54,314 nt of DNA from Nocardia pneumoniae NBRC 100136 (GTDB taxonomy: Bacteria; Actinomycetota; Actinomycetes; Mycobacteriales; Mycobacteriaceae). The DNA lies in NCBI RefSeq assembly GCF_000308755.1, contig NZ_BAGF01000145.1, positions 1-54,314 of the forward strand, in the 5' to 3' direction. This document shows, piece by piece, positions 42,232 to 48,651 of this stretch. Position 1 is the first letter of the stretch. The number at the start of each line of letters is the position of its first letter. Position numbers and translations under genes: made by a program. Under the pieces are notes generated by a model. The model ran no database searches and was not told the origin of the DNA. It saw only the letters and a program-made list of their open reading frames with translations.

Positions 42232-43040
42232 ACACCACCACTACGACCGTGATCGGGCGTTCCCCGATCGTCGACCAACTCGCCGCCCTGACTGTGCGGA
42301 ACCTGCGCACCAGCGCCCGCGTGCCGCAGTTGCTGATGTTCTCGCTGACCATGCCGATGGCGATGCTCGTGCTGTTCAGCCAGGTGTTCCGTAGCGTCGC
42401 CGCCGGACCCGGCTTCCCGGCCGGGGTCAGCTACATCGACTTCCTCACCCCGGCCATGCTCGCGGTCTCCACGGTGATGGCCGGCACCAACGCCGGAGTC
42501 TCCGCCGCGATCGATCACACCACCGGCCTGCACGACCGCTTCGCGGCCCTGCCGATGCGCGCGACGTTGCCAGGGATGGCTCGCACCATCAACGAGGCCG
42601 TGTTCACCCTCGCCCGAGCCGGGCTGCTCGGAATCGCCGCGGTACTACTGGGTTTCGACTTCCACGGCACCGCTATCGATGCCGTTGCCGCGGTCGTGGT
42701 TCTGGTGGTGCTGGCGGGGGCGATGAGCGCGCTGTTCGGGCTGATCGGGGACCGGCTGCGCCGCCCGGATGTGGTCCAGTTCGCCGGAATGATGGTGATG
42801 ATGCCACTGATGTTCGTCTCGAGTGCGTTCGCACCGATCCGCACCATGCCCGGCTTGATGCAGGCCATGGCCACGCTGAACCCGGTCGCGCACGCCACCG
42901 ACGCCCTGCGCGGGCACGTGCTGGGCACCGCCACCGCCGCCGACACTGCCGCCGCCCTGGTCGCGGCGCTCGGACTGTGGGCCGCGGTCACCGCAGTCCC
43001 CGCCCTCACCCGCATGGTTCGGTCGGCAAGCGCTCGCTGA
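42228..43040 (+). CDS. DrrB-like ABC-2 type exporter permease
   Basis: A 270-residue membrane protein with about six predicted transmembrane helices, as in the ABC-2 permeases DrrB/NodJ. Visible hydrophobic segments include LLMFSLTMPMAMLVLFSQVF, FLTPAMLAVSTVMAG, ARAGLLGIAAVLLGF, AVAAVVVLVVLAGAMSALFG and FAGMMVMMPLMFVSSAFAP. The conserved region FVSSAFAPIRTMPGLMQAMATLNPVAHATDALRG is diagnostic. It forms the membrane channel for the DrrA-like ATPase to which it is coupled by a 4-base overlap. A hairpin terminator 17 bases after the stop ends the unit. The exported compound is not evident; the nearby PKS and the minus-strand operon are the obvious candidates. Confidence 0.93.
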   Translation: MNTTTTTVIGRSPIVDQLAALTVRNLRTSARVPQLLMFSLTMPMAMLVLFSQVFRSVAAGPGFPAGVSYIDFLTPAMLAVSTVMAGTNAGVSAAIDHTTGLHDRFAALPMRATLPGMARTINEAVFTLARAGLLGIAAVLLGFDFHGTAIDAVAAVVVLVVLAGAMSALFGLIGDRLRRPDVVQFAGMMVMMPLMFVSSAFAPIRTMPGLMQAMATLNPVAHATDALRGHVLGTATAADTAAALVAALGLWAAVTAVPALTRMVRSASAR

Positions 43041-43056
43041 ACGACGGCGCACTCGT

Positions 43057-43083
43057 CTCGTCCTTCCATCAGGGAAGGACGAG
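43057..43083 (+). terminator. Terminator after the DrrAB-like genes
   Basis: CTCGTCCTTCC (43057-43067) and GGAAGGACGAG (43073-43083) form a perfect 11-bp stem with a 5-base loop, 17 bases after the permease stop. Confidence 0.8.
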
Positions 43084-43128
43084 GCGGGTTCTGCGTGTGC
43101 GGTGCGCCCGGAGCCGGGCACGTCCATG

Positions 43129-43155
43129 GCCCCTACCCGGCGAGGGCGTAGGGGC
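43129..43155 (-). terminator. Second hairpin, facing the 30-residue ORF
   Basis: GCCCCTAC (43129-43136) and GTAGGGGC (43148-43155) make an 8-bp stem with an 11-base loop. It lies about 50 bases beyond the stop of the minus-strand mini-gene at 43207-43299 and could end its transcript. Confidence 0.5.
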
Positions 43156-43206
43156 GCACGGGGTGTGCTGTTTCAGCGGATACGCCCGGTGCGGGCGTCG
43201 ACGCGC

Positions 43207-43299
43207 TCATGGGATGGCGTCGAGCAGATGCAGTTCCTCGGCCACGATCAGATCGACCTCTTCGTCGGTCAGATCCGACAGCAGATGTGTCGTGAGCAT
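43207..43299 (-). CDS. 30-residue acidic peptide, unknown
   Basis: A 30-codon open frame on the minus strand with an unusually strong ribosome site: GAGGAGGTGAGAGCG directly before the ATG. The peptide begins MLTTHLLSDLTDEEVDLIV and ends LHLLDAIP; it is acidic and amphipathic, with no Cys, signal peptide or transmembrane segment. I recognise no family. The Leu/Asp/Glu-rich pattern is reminiscent of RiPP leader peptides, but no core or modifying enzyme is next to it. The neighbours are the exporter genes and a sigma factor gene in the opposite direction. The ribosome site is the main evidence that it is translated. Confidence 0.5.
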   Translation of the reverse strand: MLTTHLLSDLTDEEVDLIVAEELHLLDAIP

Positions 43300-43507
43300 C
43301 GCTCTCACCTCCTCACCGCGCTCATCGGGTCTGTCGAATCGGCGAATCCGACATCGACATCGACATCCATACAGACGTGACACGCCGGATCGGGACGCAC
43401 GGATGCGTCCGATCGGGGTCATCACCGTCATTACGTGCGATGACGAACCAAAGGCTCGCCGCCGCGCTAGCAGGCGAGGATGCTGGAGACGGAGAGGAAC
43501 CACGATC

Positions 43508-44173
43508 ATGAGCCAGCCAACGGCCACCACCGCGACCACACCCCAGCCGCAACCCGGTGATCTCGAACAGCTCTGGCGCCGCTTTTCCAGCGACCTGCGC
43601 GCCTTCATCGCCCGCCGGGTCTCCCGCCCAGAAGACGCCGACGACATCCTGTCGACCGTGTTCCTGCGAATGGCCAAAAGCCTGGACAACTTGCGCGACC
43701 AGGACCGGCTGCTGGGCTGGATGTATGCCATCACCCGCAACGCCATCACCGACTACTACCGTTCCGCGCCCCATCGCCGCGAACTCCCCGTCGACGCCGT
43801 CCCCGACAACCCGTCCACAGGCGAGGACGAACTCGGCGCCGACGAGGCGGCGCAGAAAGAACTCGCCTCCTGCCTGGTGCCGATGCTTTCCGCGCTGCCC
43901 GCCGAGCAGGCGGCCGCGGTGAAGATGGTCGACCTCGACGCCCGCACGCACGCCGCTGCCGCCAGCGAGGCCGGTATCTCGGTGTCCGGGATGAAATCCC
44001 GTGTCCAACGCGGCCGCGCCGCCCTCCACGCCCAACTGCACGCCTGCTGCCAGATCAGCCAGGACCGGGCCGGCCACGTCCACGACTACCAACCCCGCGA
44101 GGGAGCCTGCGGAGACACAGCCGGCAGTGACGGAGGCTGCGGCTGTGGTGCTGCCGCACCCTCGGACCAGTAG
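43508..44173 (+). CDS. ECF sigma factor with Cys-rich C-terminal tail (SigZ-like)
   Basis: A 221-residue extracytoplasmic-function sigma factor. Region 2 is LRAFIARRVSRPEDADDILSTVFLRM (contacts core polymerase and the -10 element), followed by LLGWMYAITRNAITDYYR. Region 4 is AAASEAGISVSGMKSRVQRGRAALHAQL. After region 4 comes HACCQISQDRAGHVHDYQPR, a tail I associate with SigZ-type factors, and then CGDTAGSDGGCGCG. These cysteines could sense thiol stress or metals without a separate anti-sigma factor, and none is encoded nearby. A longer upstream open frame exists, but ATG 43508 has GAGAGGAAC upstream and a natural N-terminus. It converges with the small Cys-rich gene through a long hairpin. 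Confidence 0.88.
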   Translation: MSQPTATTATTPQPQPGDLEQLWRRFSSDLRAFIARRVSRPEDADDILSTVFLRMAKSLDNLRDQDRLLGWMYAITRNAITDYYRSAPHRRELPVDAVPDNPSTGEDELGADEAAQKELASCLVPMLSALPAEQAAAVKMVDLDARTHAAAASEAGISVSGMKSRVQRGRAALHAQLHACCQISQDRAGHVHDYQPREGACGDTAGSDGGCGCGAAAPSDQ

Positions 44174-44234
44174 ACCGGCGCATCGGCTCGGAACGTCCAC
44201 CGGTCACCCGCACGTCACCACGACCAGACAAAGA

Positions 44235-44266
44235 TGCGGTGCGAGCCTCTCGAGGCTCGCACCGCA
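44235..44266. terminator. Near-perfect palindromic bidirectional terminator
   Basis: TGCGGTGCGAGCCTC (44235-44249) pairs with the complementary arm ending at 44266, giving about 14-15 bp of stem and a 2-4-base loop. It separates the sigma factor gene (stop 44173) from the convergent Cys-rich gene (stop 44283). Confidence 0.8.
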
Positions 44267-44282
44267 CTGTCCCGGGTGAGAG

Positions 44283-44459
44283 CTACTGAAAGCCGCATCC
44301 GCCGCCGGCCGTGGCTGCCGAAGCGCAGCACGTCGCCTTTTCGCTGTCATCGCAGCACGCGGTCTGCCGTTCGGTGCTGCAACACGTGGGCGCCGCAGGT
44401 TGCGGGGGTGCGTCCGTGCGAACTGTCGCCGGGGACTCGAACTCGGTCGGGTCGGTCAT
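44283..44459 (-). CDS. Small Cys-rich protein, putative metal binding
   Basis: A 58-residue protein. The N-terminal 30 residues are Pro/Thr/Glu-rich without cysteine. The rest holds seven cysteines in CC-x7-CC-x7-CC spacing (TCCSTERQTACCDDSEKATC, then C) and ends in GGGCGFQ. Regular paired cysteines like these suggest soft-metal binding, as in metallothioneins or the Cys-rich tails near arsenic-related proteins; this is inference. ATG 44459 has GGAG upstream; the longer open frame lacks support. It faces the SigZ-like factor, whose tail ends in a similar GGCGCG. No ArsR, ArsM or ArsB gene is visible. Confidence 0.72.
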   Translation of the reverse strand: MTDPTEFESPATVRTDAPPQPAAPTCCSTERQTACCDDSEKATCCASAATAGGGCGFQ

Positions 44460-44859
44460 GGTGACTCCTTGATCCGTGGGGACTGGCATCAGGACAGACG
44501 GAGGAGAACAGGAAAGGACGCACCTCGACGCGGTGTGAGTGAACGCGGGAGGACAATCGCGGCACGGTCGAAGATTCGGCTGGGGCCTTGGAATCCTCCC
44601 GGCGGTCATCGAACCGGCGTGGCGTCTCTCTGGCGTCTCCACGCATCGCGAAATGAGGATGGCCACCGAGCCGCAGACGACGGGGACGACTCACCGCTCA
44701 CCTCGCCGCAGTGCCGCACGTCCCTCCGGACCGGCTCGTAACCACCGTGTTCACGGCGATCACCTTCGCCTTCACGGCTATCGGTGTTTCGGCTATACCC
44801 GCCGCGATCTCCACACCTGAGCTCGTGAACCCGCCGCGACGAGAGCGTCAAGTCTTTTG
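44460..44859. other. Intergenic region without a recognisable gene
   Basis: About 400 bases between two minus-strand genes. Open frames here look like shadows, with no ribosome site or family. The promoter of the Cys-rich gene should be in its left part. I see no strong repeat or hairpin. Confidence 0.5.
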
Positions 44860-45273
44860 TTATCGAAGGCGTCGATGCTGTCGCTGTATCAACAAGATGA
44901 TGGCGACGAGCGACCACACCACGGTCACGGCGGCGATCAGGCCGAGTGAGTAGGAGCGATCCAGCACGGTCGGATTGTCCGGCATCGCGTTTCGGCGTCC
45001 GATTACTGGCGCGGCGATCAATGCGAGTGTGACGGTGCATACGGCGCCGCACGCCGCGGGTGCCCACCCGTCGATGGGGAGGATTCGTCGCGCGCCGAGT
45101 CCGGTGGCCGCCGCCAGCGGAGCGAAGACGGCGTCGTGCACGAGGATTCCGCCGCAGAACCACAGCGCGACGGAGATCAGGTCCGTGGGGGGGAGGTCCA
45201 GGAGCGCGGCGATGCCATACCAGCCGAGCCCGAGGCCGGTTACGAGCAGGAGGCCGCGTGCGGCGGTGATCAT
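44860..45273 (-). CDS. Small four-helix membrane protein
   Basis: A 137-residue integral membrane protein with four hydrophobic helices: LLLVTGLGLGWYGIAALL, an LISVALWFCGGILVHDAVFAP-like second helix, AACGAVCTVTLALIAAPVIG, and a last helix ending VVWSLVAIILLIQ, followed by a basic tail. I do not recognise a characterised family. It is the last gene of the operon and starts inside the stop of the molybdopterin oxidoreductase gene (ATGA), so it may be an accessory or anchor of that membrane enzyme. The open frame extends 24 codons further upstream, but the overlap supports ATG 45273. Confidence 0.8.
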   Translation of the reverse strand: MITAARGLLLVTGLGLGWYGIAALLDLPPTDLISVALWFCGGILVHDAVFAPLAAATGLGARRILPIDGWAPAACGAVCTVTLALIAAPVIGRRNAMPDNPTVLDRSYSLGLIAAVTVVWSLVAIILLIQRQHRRLR

Positions 45274-46532
45274 GACAGCACCTCGATTCGGAAGAGCCAT
45301 TTCGTCTGTAAGACGCCTGGGCGGTTCGGCGCGATGAGACGGCACGGATAGCCGTGGTCGAGGTCGAGTGTTTGCCCGTTCAGCGTCAGCGCGATGAGCG
45401 TGTCCTGATCTGTCGCGTGGTGTGCGGGCAGAACCGAGCTTCGATAGAGGCCGCTGGCTTCCAGGGAATCGAAACGCACATCGCCTCCGCTATATCCGAC
45501 GACGGCGAGTATGTCCCGCAGCCGGACACCGGACCAGTAGGCGGACGCCGACCACCCTTCGACGCATGCGATCGGCAGTCGCGCCGTGGCCTGTGGCAGC
45601 GCGGCCAATTCGTCCAGGGTGAACTCGTGCCGCCGGTTGCCAGCGGTTATGACCAGCCGGTAGCGCGGATCGTTTGCACGTTCGACGACACCAGCCGCGG
45701 TCGCCGATCTATTGACGGGAACTCCCTGTGGGCCTTGGCCGCTGCGCGGTGCGAGGACCGCCATCCAGCGCAGGAATGGTACGGTCTGCCCCGCGACCGC
45801 CAGCGCGGCAACCGCGGCGGAAGCCCATGCCGCGTTCAGTATCGCGCGGCGGGATATACGAGGGGCGGCGGCTGCTGGGCCGACCGAAGGTGTATCTTCG
45901 CGAACGTTCATCGCGGGCGGTTCGGCGGTCGACAGCGGTCCGGTCGCAGCTGGTTTCGCCGATGTGGTGGCGGATGCGGCACCGGCCGAGGAGTCGATGG
46001 GGCGGCTCAACGCGTTTCGCACCACTGGCAGCTTCACGGCCAGATGCACCGAGAGTGCCCCGATAGCGACGTAGGCCATCGCATAGTGCGCGGTGGGGAA
46101 GAAGAACTTCCATGGGTAGTACTGGGCGATGTTCGCCAGTCCGGTCGACAGCTGGAAGATGACCGATCCCACGAGCAAGCCGATCGATCCGCGTTCGGCG
46201 ATCGCCAGTGGCGAACGCAGGACCGGTCGCCGGAACAGCCTCGGGTATACCGCCCACAATTTCACCAGCAGCAGGGGAATGGCGGCGACTCCGGCGATGA
46301 TGTGCGAGCCCTGGGTGAGTCGATACAGCCATACAGGTCGGGTGGGCCACCAGAACCAGGTCGGCGGATGCTGTATCCAGTGGCTGATCAGGCCGGTCGT
46401 GAAGCACACCAGAATCGCGATGCCGAGTGGGATGCCGACTCGGCTGGCAACTTCGGGTCCGCGCGGGCCGGAATCGGTTTTGCGACTCGATAATTCGTTC
46501 CGTCGCCGGATTGCCCAGTTCCGCGCGATCAT
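45270..46532 (-). CDS. Cytochrome b-like membrane domain fused to sulfite-oxidase-family molybdopterin domain
   Basis: A 420-residue protein. The N-terminal 200 residues contain about four transmembrane helices with histidines in LTQGSHIIAGVAAIPLL and TAHYAMAYVAIGALSVHLAVKLP, resembling a di-haem cytochrome b. A linker rich in Ala/Pro/Ser follows, then another hydrophobic helix (ILNAAWASAAVAALAVAGQTV) that would place the C-terminal domain outside. The C-terminal 150 residues are a molybdopterin domain of the sulfite oxidase/YedY type; the Mo-ligand Cys lies in LPIACVEGWSASAYWSGVRL. It looks like a single-chain counterpart of the YedY-YedZ pair, which reduces oxidised methionine or other sulfoxides or N-oxides. 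Starts and stops overlap both neighbours (ATGA). Confidence 0.85.
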   Translation of the reverse strand: MIARNWAIRRRNELSSRKTDSGPRGPEVASRVGIPLGIAILVCFTTGLISHWIQHPPTWFWWPTRPVWLYRLTQGSHIIAGVAAIPLLLVKLWAVYPRLFRRPVLRSPLAIAERGSIGLLVGSVIFQLSTGLANIAQYYPWKFFFPTAHYAMAYVAIGALSVHLAVKLPVVRNALSRPIDSSAGAASATTSAKPAATGPLSTAEPPAMNVREDTPSVGPAAAAPRISRRAILNAAWASAAVAALAVAGQTVPFLRWMAVLAPRSGQGPQGVPVNRSATAAGVVERANDPRYRLVITAGNRRHEFTLDELAALPQATARLPIACVEGWSASAYWSGVRLRDILAVVGYSGGDVRFDSLEASGLYRSSVLPAHHATDQDTLIALTLNGQTLDLDHGYPCRLIAPNRPGVLQTKWLFRIEVLS

Positions 46533-47182
46533 GCCGGAACCGCCGTCGGGGTCCGGCATCGGTCCAGACAGGCGATGTGTCGCCCATGCACCTCGAGGGT
46601 CGTGCGTACCCGGAACCCGGTGGCCCTGGCCAGCGCTTCGGCGTGCTCGATGCCTACGCGCGCCCACGGAAAACATTGGCTGGCAGCGTTATTCGTCTCG
46701 AGGCGCAGTCGCTCGGAAACCATGCCGGTGCCGGGGCTGTCGAATTCGACTACGGCGACTCCGTCGCCCGCGAGCAGGTCGCGAATCCGGGCGAGCAACC
46801 GACCCGGGTCGGCGCCGATGCCGATATTGCCGTCCGCGAGCAGCGCGTAGGACCATCGCCCGGTGCCGGGCAGCGGCCCGAACAGATCGCGGTGCAGGGC
46901 GGGCGCCCCGCGAAATCTGGTGATCGCCACGGCCATGGGCGAGATGTCCACACCGAGGGCGACAACGCCGCGCCGTAGCAGCGCGGCGACCAGTCGTCCC
47001 GGTCCACAGCCGAGGTCGATCGTCGGTCCGTCGCACAGGCGAGTCAAGGCGGTGTCGGCGCGGCGATCGGCGGGGTCGGCGGTTCCCAACCAGCGTCGTA
47101 TCGGCAACGCGCGTCTGCTTCCGTCTGCGGCGCGGACCCAGCAGTCCGCGCCGGTCAGCGCTTGGTCGAAGGTCCCGCTCAT
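46529..47182 (-). CDS. Class I SAM-dependent methyltransferase
   Basis: A 217-residue methyltransferase with motif I IDLGCGPGRLVAALLRRG near residue 54, the acidic VDISPMAV loop and a Rossmann-like order of strands. The region after motif I (APALHRDLFGPLPGTGRWSYALLADGNIGIG) fits the Methyltransf_11/25 type. The acceptor is unknown. A sugar or lipid is plausible from the two glycosyltransferase-like genes upstream in the operon. It lacks the conserved cysteines of arsenite methyltransferase ArsM. It starts at ATG 47182 in an ATGA overlap, and its stop overlaps the next gene likewise. Confidence 0.88.
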   Translation of the reverse strand: MSGTFDQALTGADCWVRAADGSRRALPIRRWLGTADPADRRADTALTRLCDGPTIDLGCGPGRLVAALLRRGVVALGVDISPMAVAITRFRGAPALHRDLFGPLPGTGRWSYALLADGNIGIGADPGRLLARIRDLLAGDGVAVVEFDSPGTGMVSERLRLETNNAASQCFPWARVGIEHAEALARATGFRVRTTLEVHGRHIACLDRCRTPTAVPA

Positions 47183-47868
47183 CGCGTCGCCAGGTGTCGT
47201 CGGCGCAGGCGGTGCACCGTGTCGGCGAACCGTCCCCGGGTGGACGTGGCGACGCGCATGGCGTCTTCGAACCGGTCGACATCGGAGTGCGTCGGCAGTG
47301 TGCGAACGTGTAAACCGCACTGCTGCACCGCCTTTCGGGTCAGTAGTCCGGTGCGGTGGGTCGACATCGGCACGGTGATGAGGGCGCGCGCTGGCTGCGG
47401 GGTGGGTAGGCCGAGCGCCCACCAGCCGCCATCGGTGGCCGGGCCGAGCACGGCGTCGCCGGTGTCGACGAGTTCGCCGGCGGCGCGGGTCAGTTGCGTC
47501 GCGTCGATCTGTGGTGTGTCCATGCCGATCTGCAGTACTGGCAGGGCTGCCCGGGCGGCATCGGCATGCGCGTTGGCCAGTCGTTCGCCGAAGGTGCGGC
47601 CGCGTTGCGGCACGACCCGGAAGTGGGCCAGCAGTCGCCGTAGTTCGCCCCGGCGCTCGGCTGCGGTGAGGTCGCCGGTCAGAGCGACGACGCGGTGGGC
47701 GACGTCGGTGTGCAGCACGGCCTCGAGTGTGTCGAGCAACGACGCCGCGGCGAGATCTGCTGCTTCGTGTGGTGTGAGCGGCGGTGTCAGGCGTGTCTTG
47801 GCGAATCCGGCGACGGGCGCCTTCGCCAGCACCAGAAGTGTCGCGGATCGAGTCGTCGGAAACATCAT
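47179..47868 (-). CDS. DUF2064/TIGR04282-family glycosyltransferase-like protein
   Basis: A 229-residue protein with a GT-A/nucleotidyltransferase fold. The start TLLVLAKAPVAGFAKTRL is the characteristic DUF2064 opening (KAPxxGxxKTRL), followed by QIGMDTPQIDATQL and VLGPATDGGWWALGL. The family is named in databases after arsenosugar-linked members, but many homologues sit in other glycosylation or cofactor loci, and it is also related to CofC. Two adjacent ATGs exist; 47868 overlaps the GT2 stop (ATGA), so I chose it. The pairing with a GT2 enzyme in the same operon is common for this family. The sugar donor is unknown. Confidence 0.87.
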   Translation of the reverse strand: MMFPTTRSATLLVLAKAPVAGFAKTRLTPPLTPHEAADLAAASLLDTLEAVLHTDVAHRVVALTGDLTAAERRGELRRLLAHFRVVPQRGRTFGERLANAHADAARAALPVLQIGMDTPQIDATQLTRAAGELVDTGDAVLGPATDGGWWALGLPTPQPARALITVPMSTHRTGLLTRKAVQQCGLHVRTLPTHSDVDRFEDAMRVATSTRGRFADTVHRLRRRHLATR

Positions 47869-48536
47869 TTCAGGACCGTCCAGAAGTCCCGAGTGGCGCG
47901 CAGCGATCCACGCCAGGAGCCGGACACTTTCGATGTGCCACCGGCTCGTGGTCGGTAGGTGATGTCTTTTTCGACGATCCGCCACTGTGCTTTCGCGGCG
48001 CCGATGAGCAGTTCCAGCGGGTAGCCGAAGCGGGTGTGCAGCGGCCCCAGTGCGAGGAGCGACGCGCGGCGGGCGACGCGCATCGCGGCGATGTCGTGCA
48101 CCGGCACGCCGTGCTTATGGCGCAGTCGTCCGGCGATTATCCGGTTGCCGAGGTGGGCGTGCCAGGGCCACACGCCAGGGCGTACCGGTCTGCGTCGGCC
48201 GACCGCGAGATCCGCACCCGCCAGTACCGCCTCGACGAGCATCGGCAGTTCGGTGGGGTCCATCGAGCCGTCGCCGTCGAGGACCGCGATCAACTCGGTC
48301 TGCGCCGCGGCGACACCGGTCTGGACCGCGGCGCCGTATCCGGGCCGGGGCTCGGCGACCACCCGGGCTCCACCCGCCTGCGCGACGGTCGCGGTGGCGT
48401 CGGTGGATCCGTTGTCGACGACCAGTACCCGGTAGCCGGCGGGAATGGCCGCCAAGACGTTTGGCAACGCTTCAGCTTCGTCTCGACACGGGATGACGAC
48501 TGTCACGCCGTATCGCTCGTCCATGGGTTCGGTCAC
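47865..48536 (-). CDS. Family 2 glycosyltransferase (dolichyl-phosphate mannose synthase-like)
   Basis: A 223-residue GT2 enzyme and the first gene of the minus-strand operon. The N-terminus VTVVIPCRDEAEALPNVL, the VVDNGSTDAT loop and the metal-binding LDGDGSMDP are all present, as is the acceptor-side VHDIAAMRVARR. The C-terminus has no transmembrane helices, so it is a short soluble or peripheral form. It likely transfers a hexose from a nucleotide sugar to a polyprenyl phosphate or another acceptor at the membrane face. The start is GTG 48536; an in-frame ATG at 48524 is the alternative. The divergent promoter region upstream contains a direct repeat. Confidence 0.9.
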   Translation of the reverse strand: MTEPMDERYGVTVVIPCRDEAEALPNVLAAIPAGYRVLVVDNGSTDATATVAQAGGARVVAEPRPGYGAAVQTGVAAAQTELIAVLDGDGSMDPTELPMLVEAVLAGADLAVGRRRPVRPGVWPWHAHLGNRIIAGRLRHKHGVPVHDIAAMRVARRASLLALGPLHTRFGYPLELLIGAAKAQWRIVEKDITYRPRAGGTSKVSGSWRGSLRATRDFWTVLK

Positions 48537-48575
48537 CGTGCCGACGCTATGCGCTCGAAAGCTCGACAGAGCCGC

Positions 48576-48598
48576 GAAACCGGTGACGAAACTCTGAC
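48576..48598. promoter_or_regulatory. Tandem direct repeat in divergent promoter, candidate response-regulator site
   Basis: GAAACCGGTGAC (48576-48587) is followed immediately by GAAACTCTGAC (48588-48598). Repeats of about 11-12 bases in tandem fit a dimer of an OmpR-family regulator bound head to tail. The element sits in the 115-base gap between the divergent GT2 operon and the membrane-protein/response-regulator operon. Confidence 0.45.
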
Positions 48599-48651
48599 GT
48601 TATGCATTTCGGTTCCTTCAGTCGCAGATCCGGGGATCACTCCGGCCTATC

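Noticed and set aside
43340..43370. Three GACATC repeats upstream of the sigma factor gene as a regulatory iteron
   Set aside because: Only three short tandem copies, with no spacing typical of iterons. Probably a chance microsatellite.
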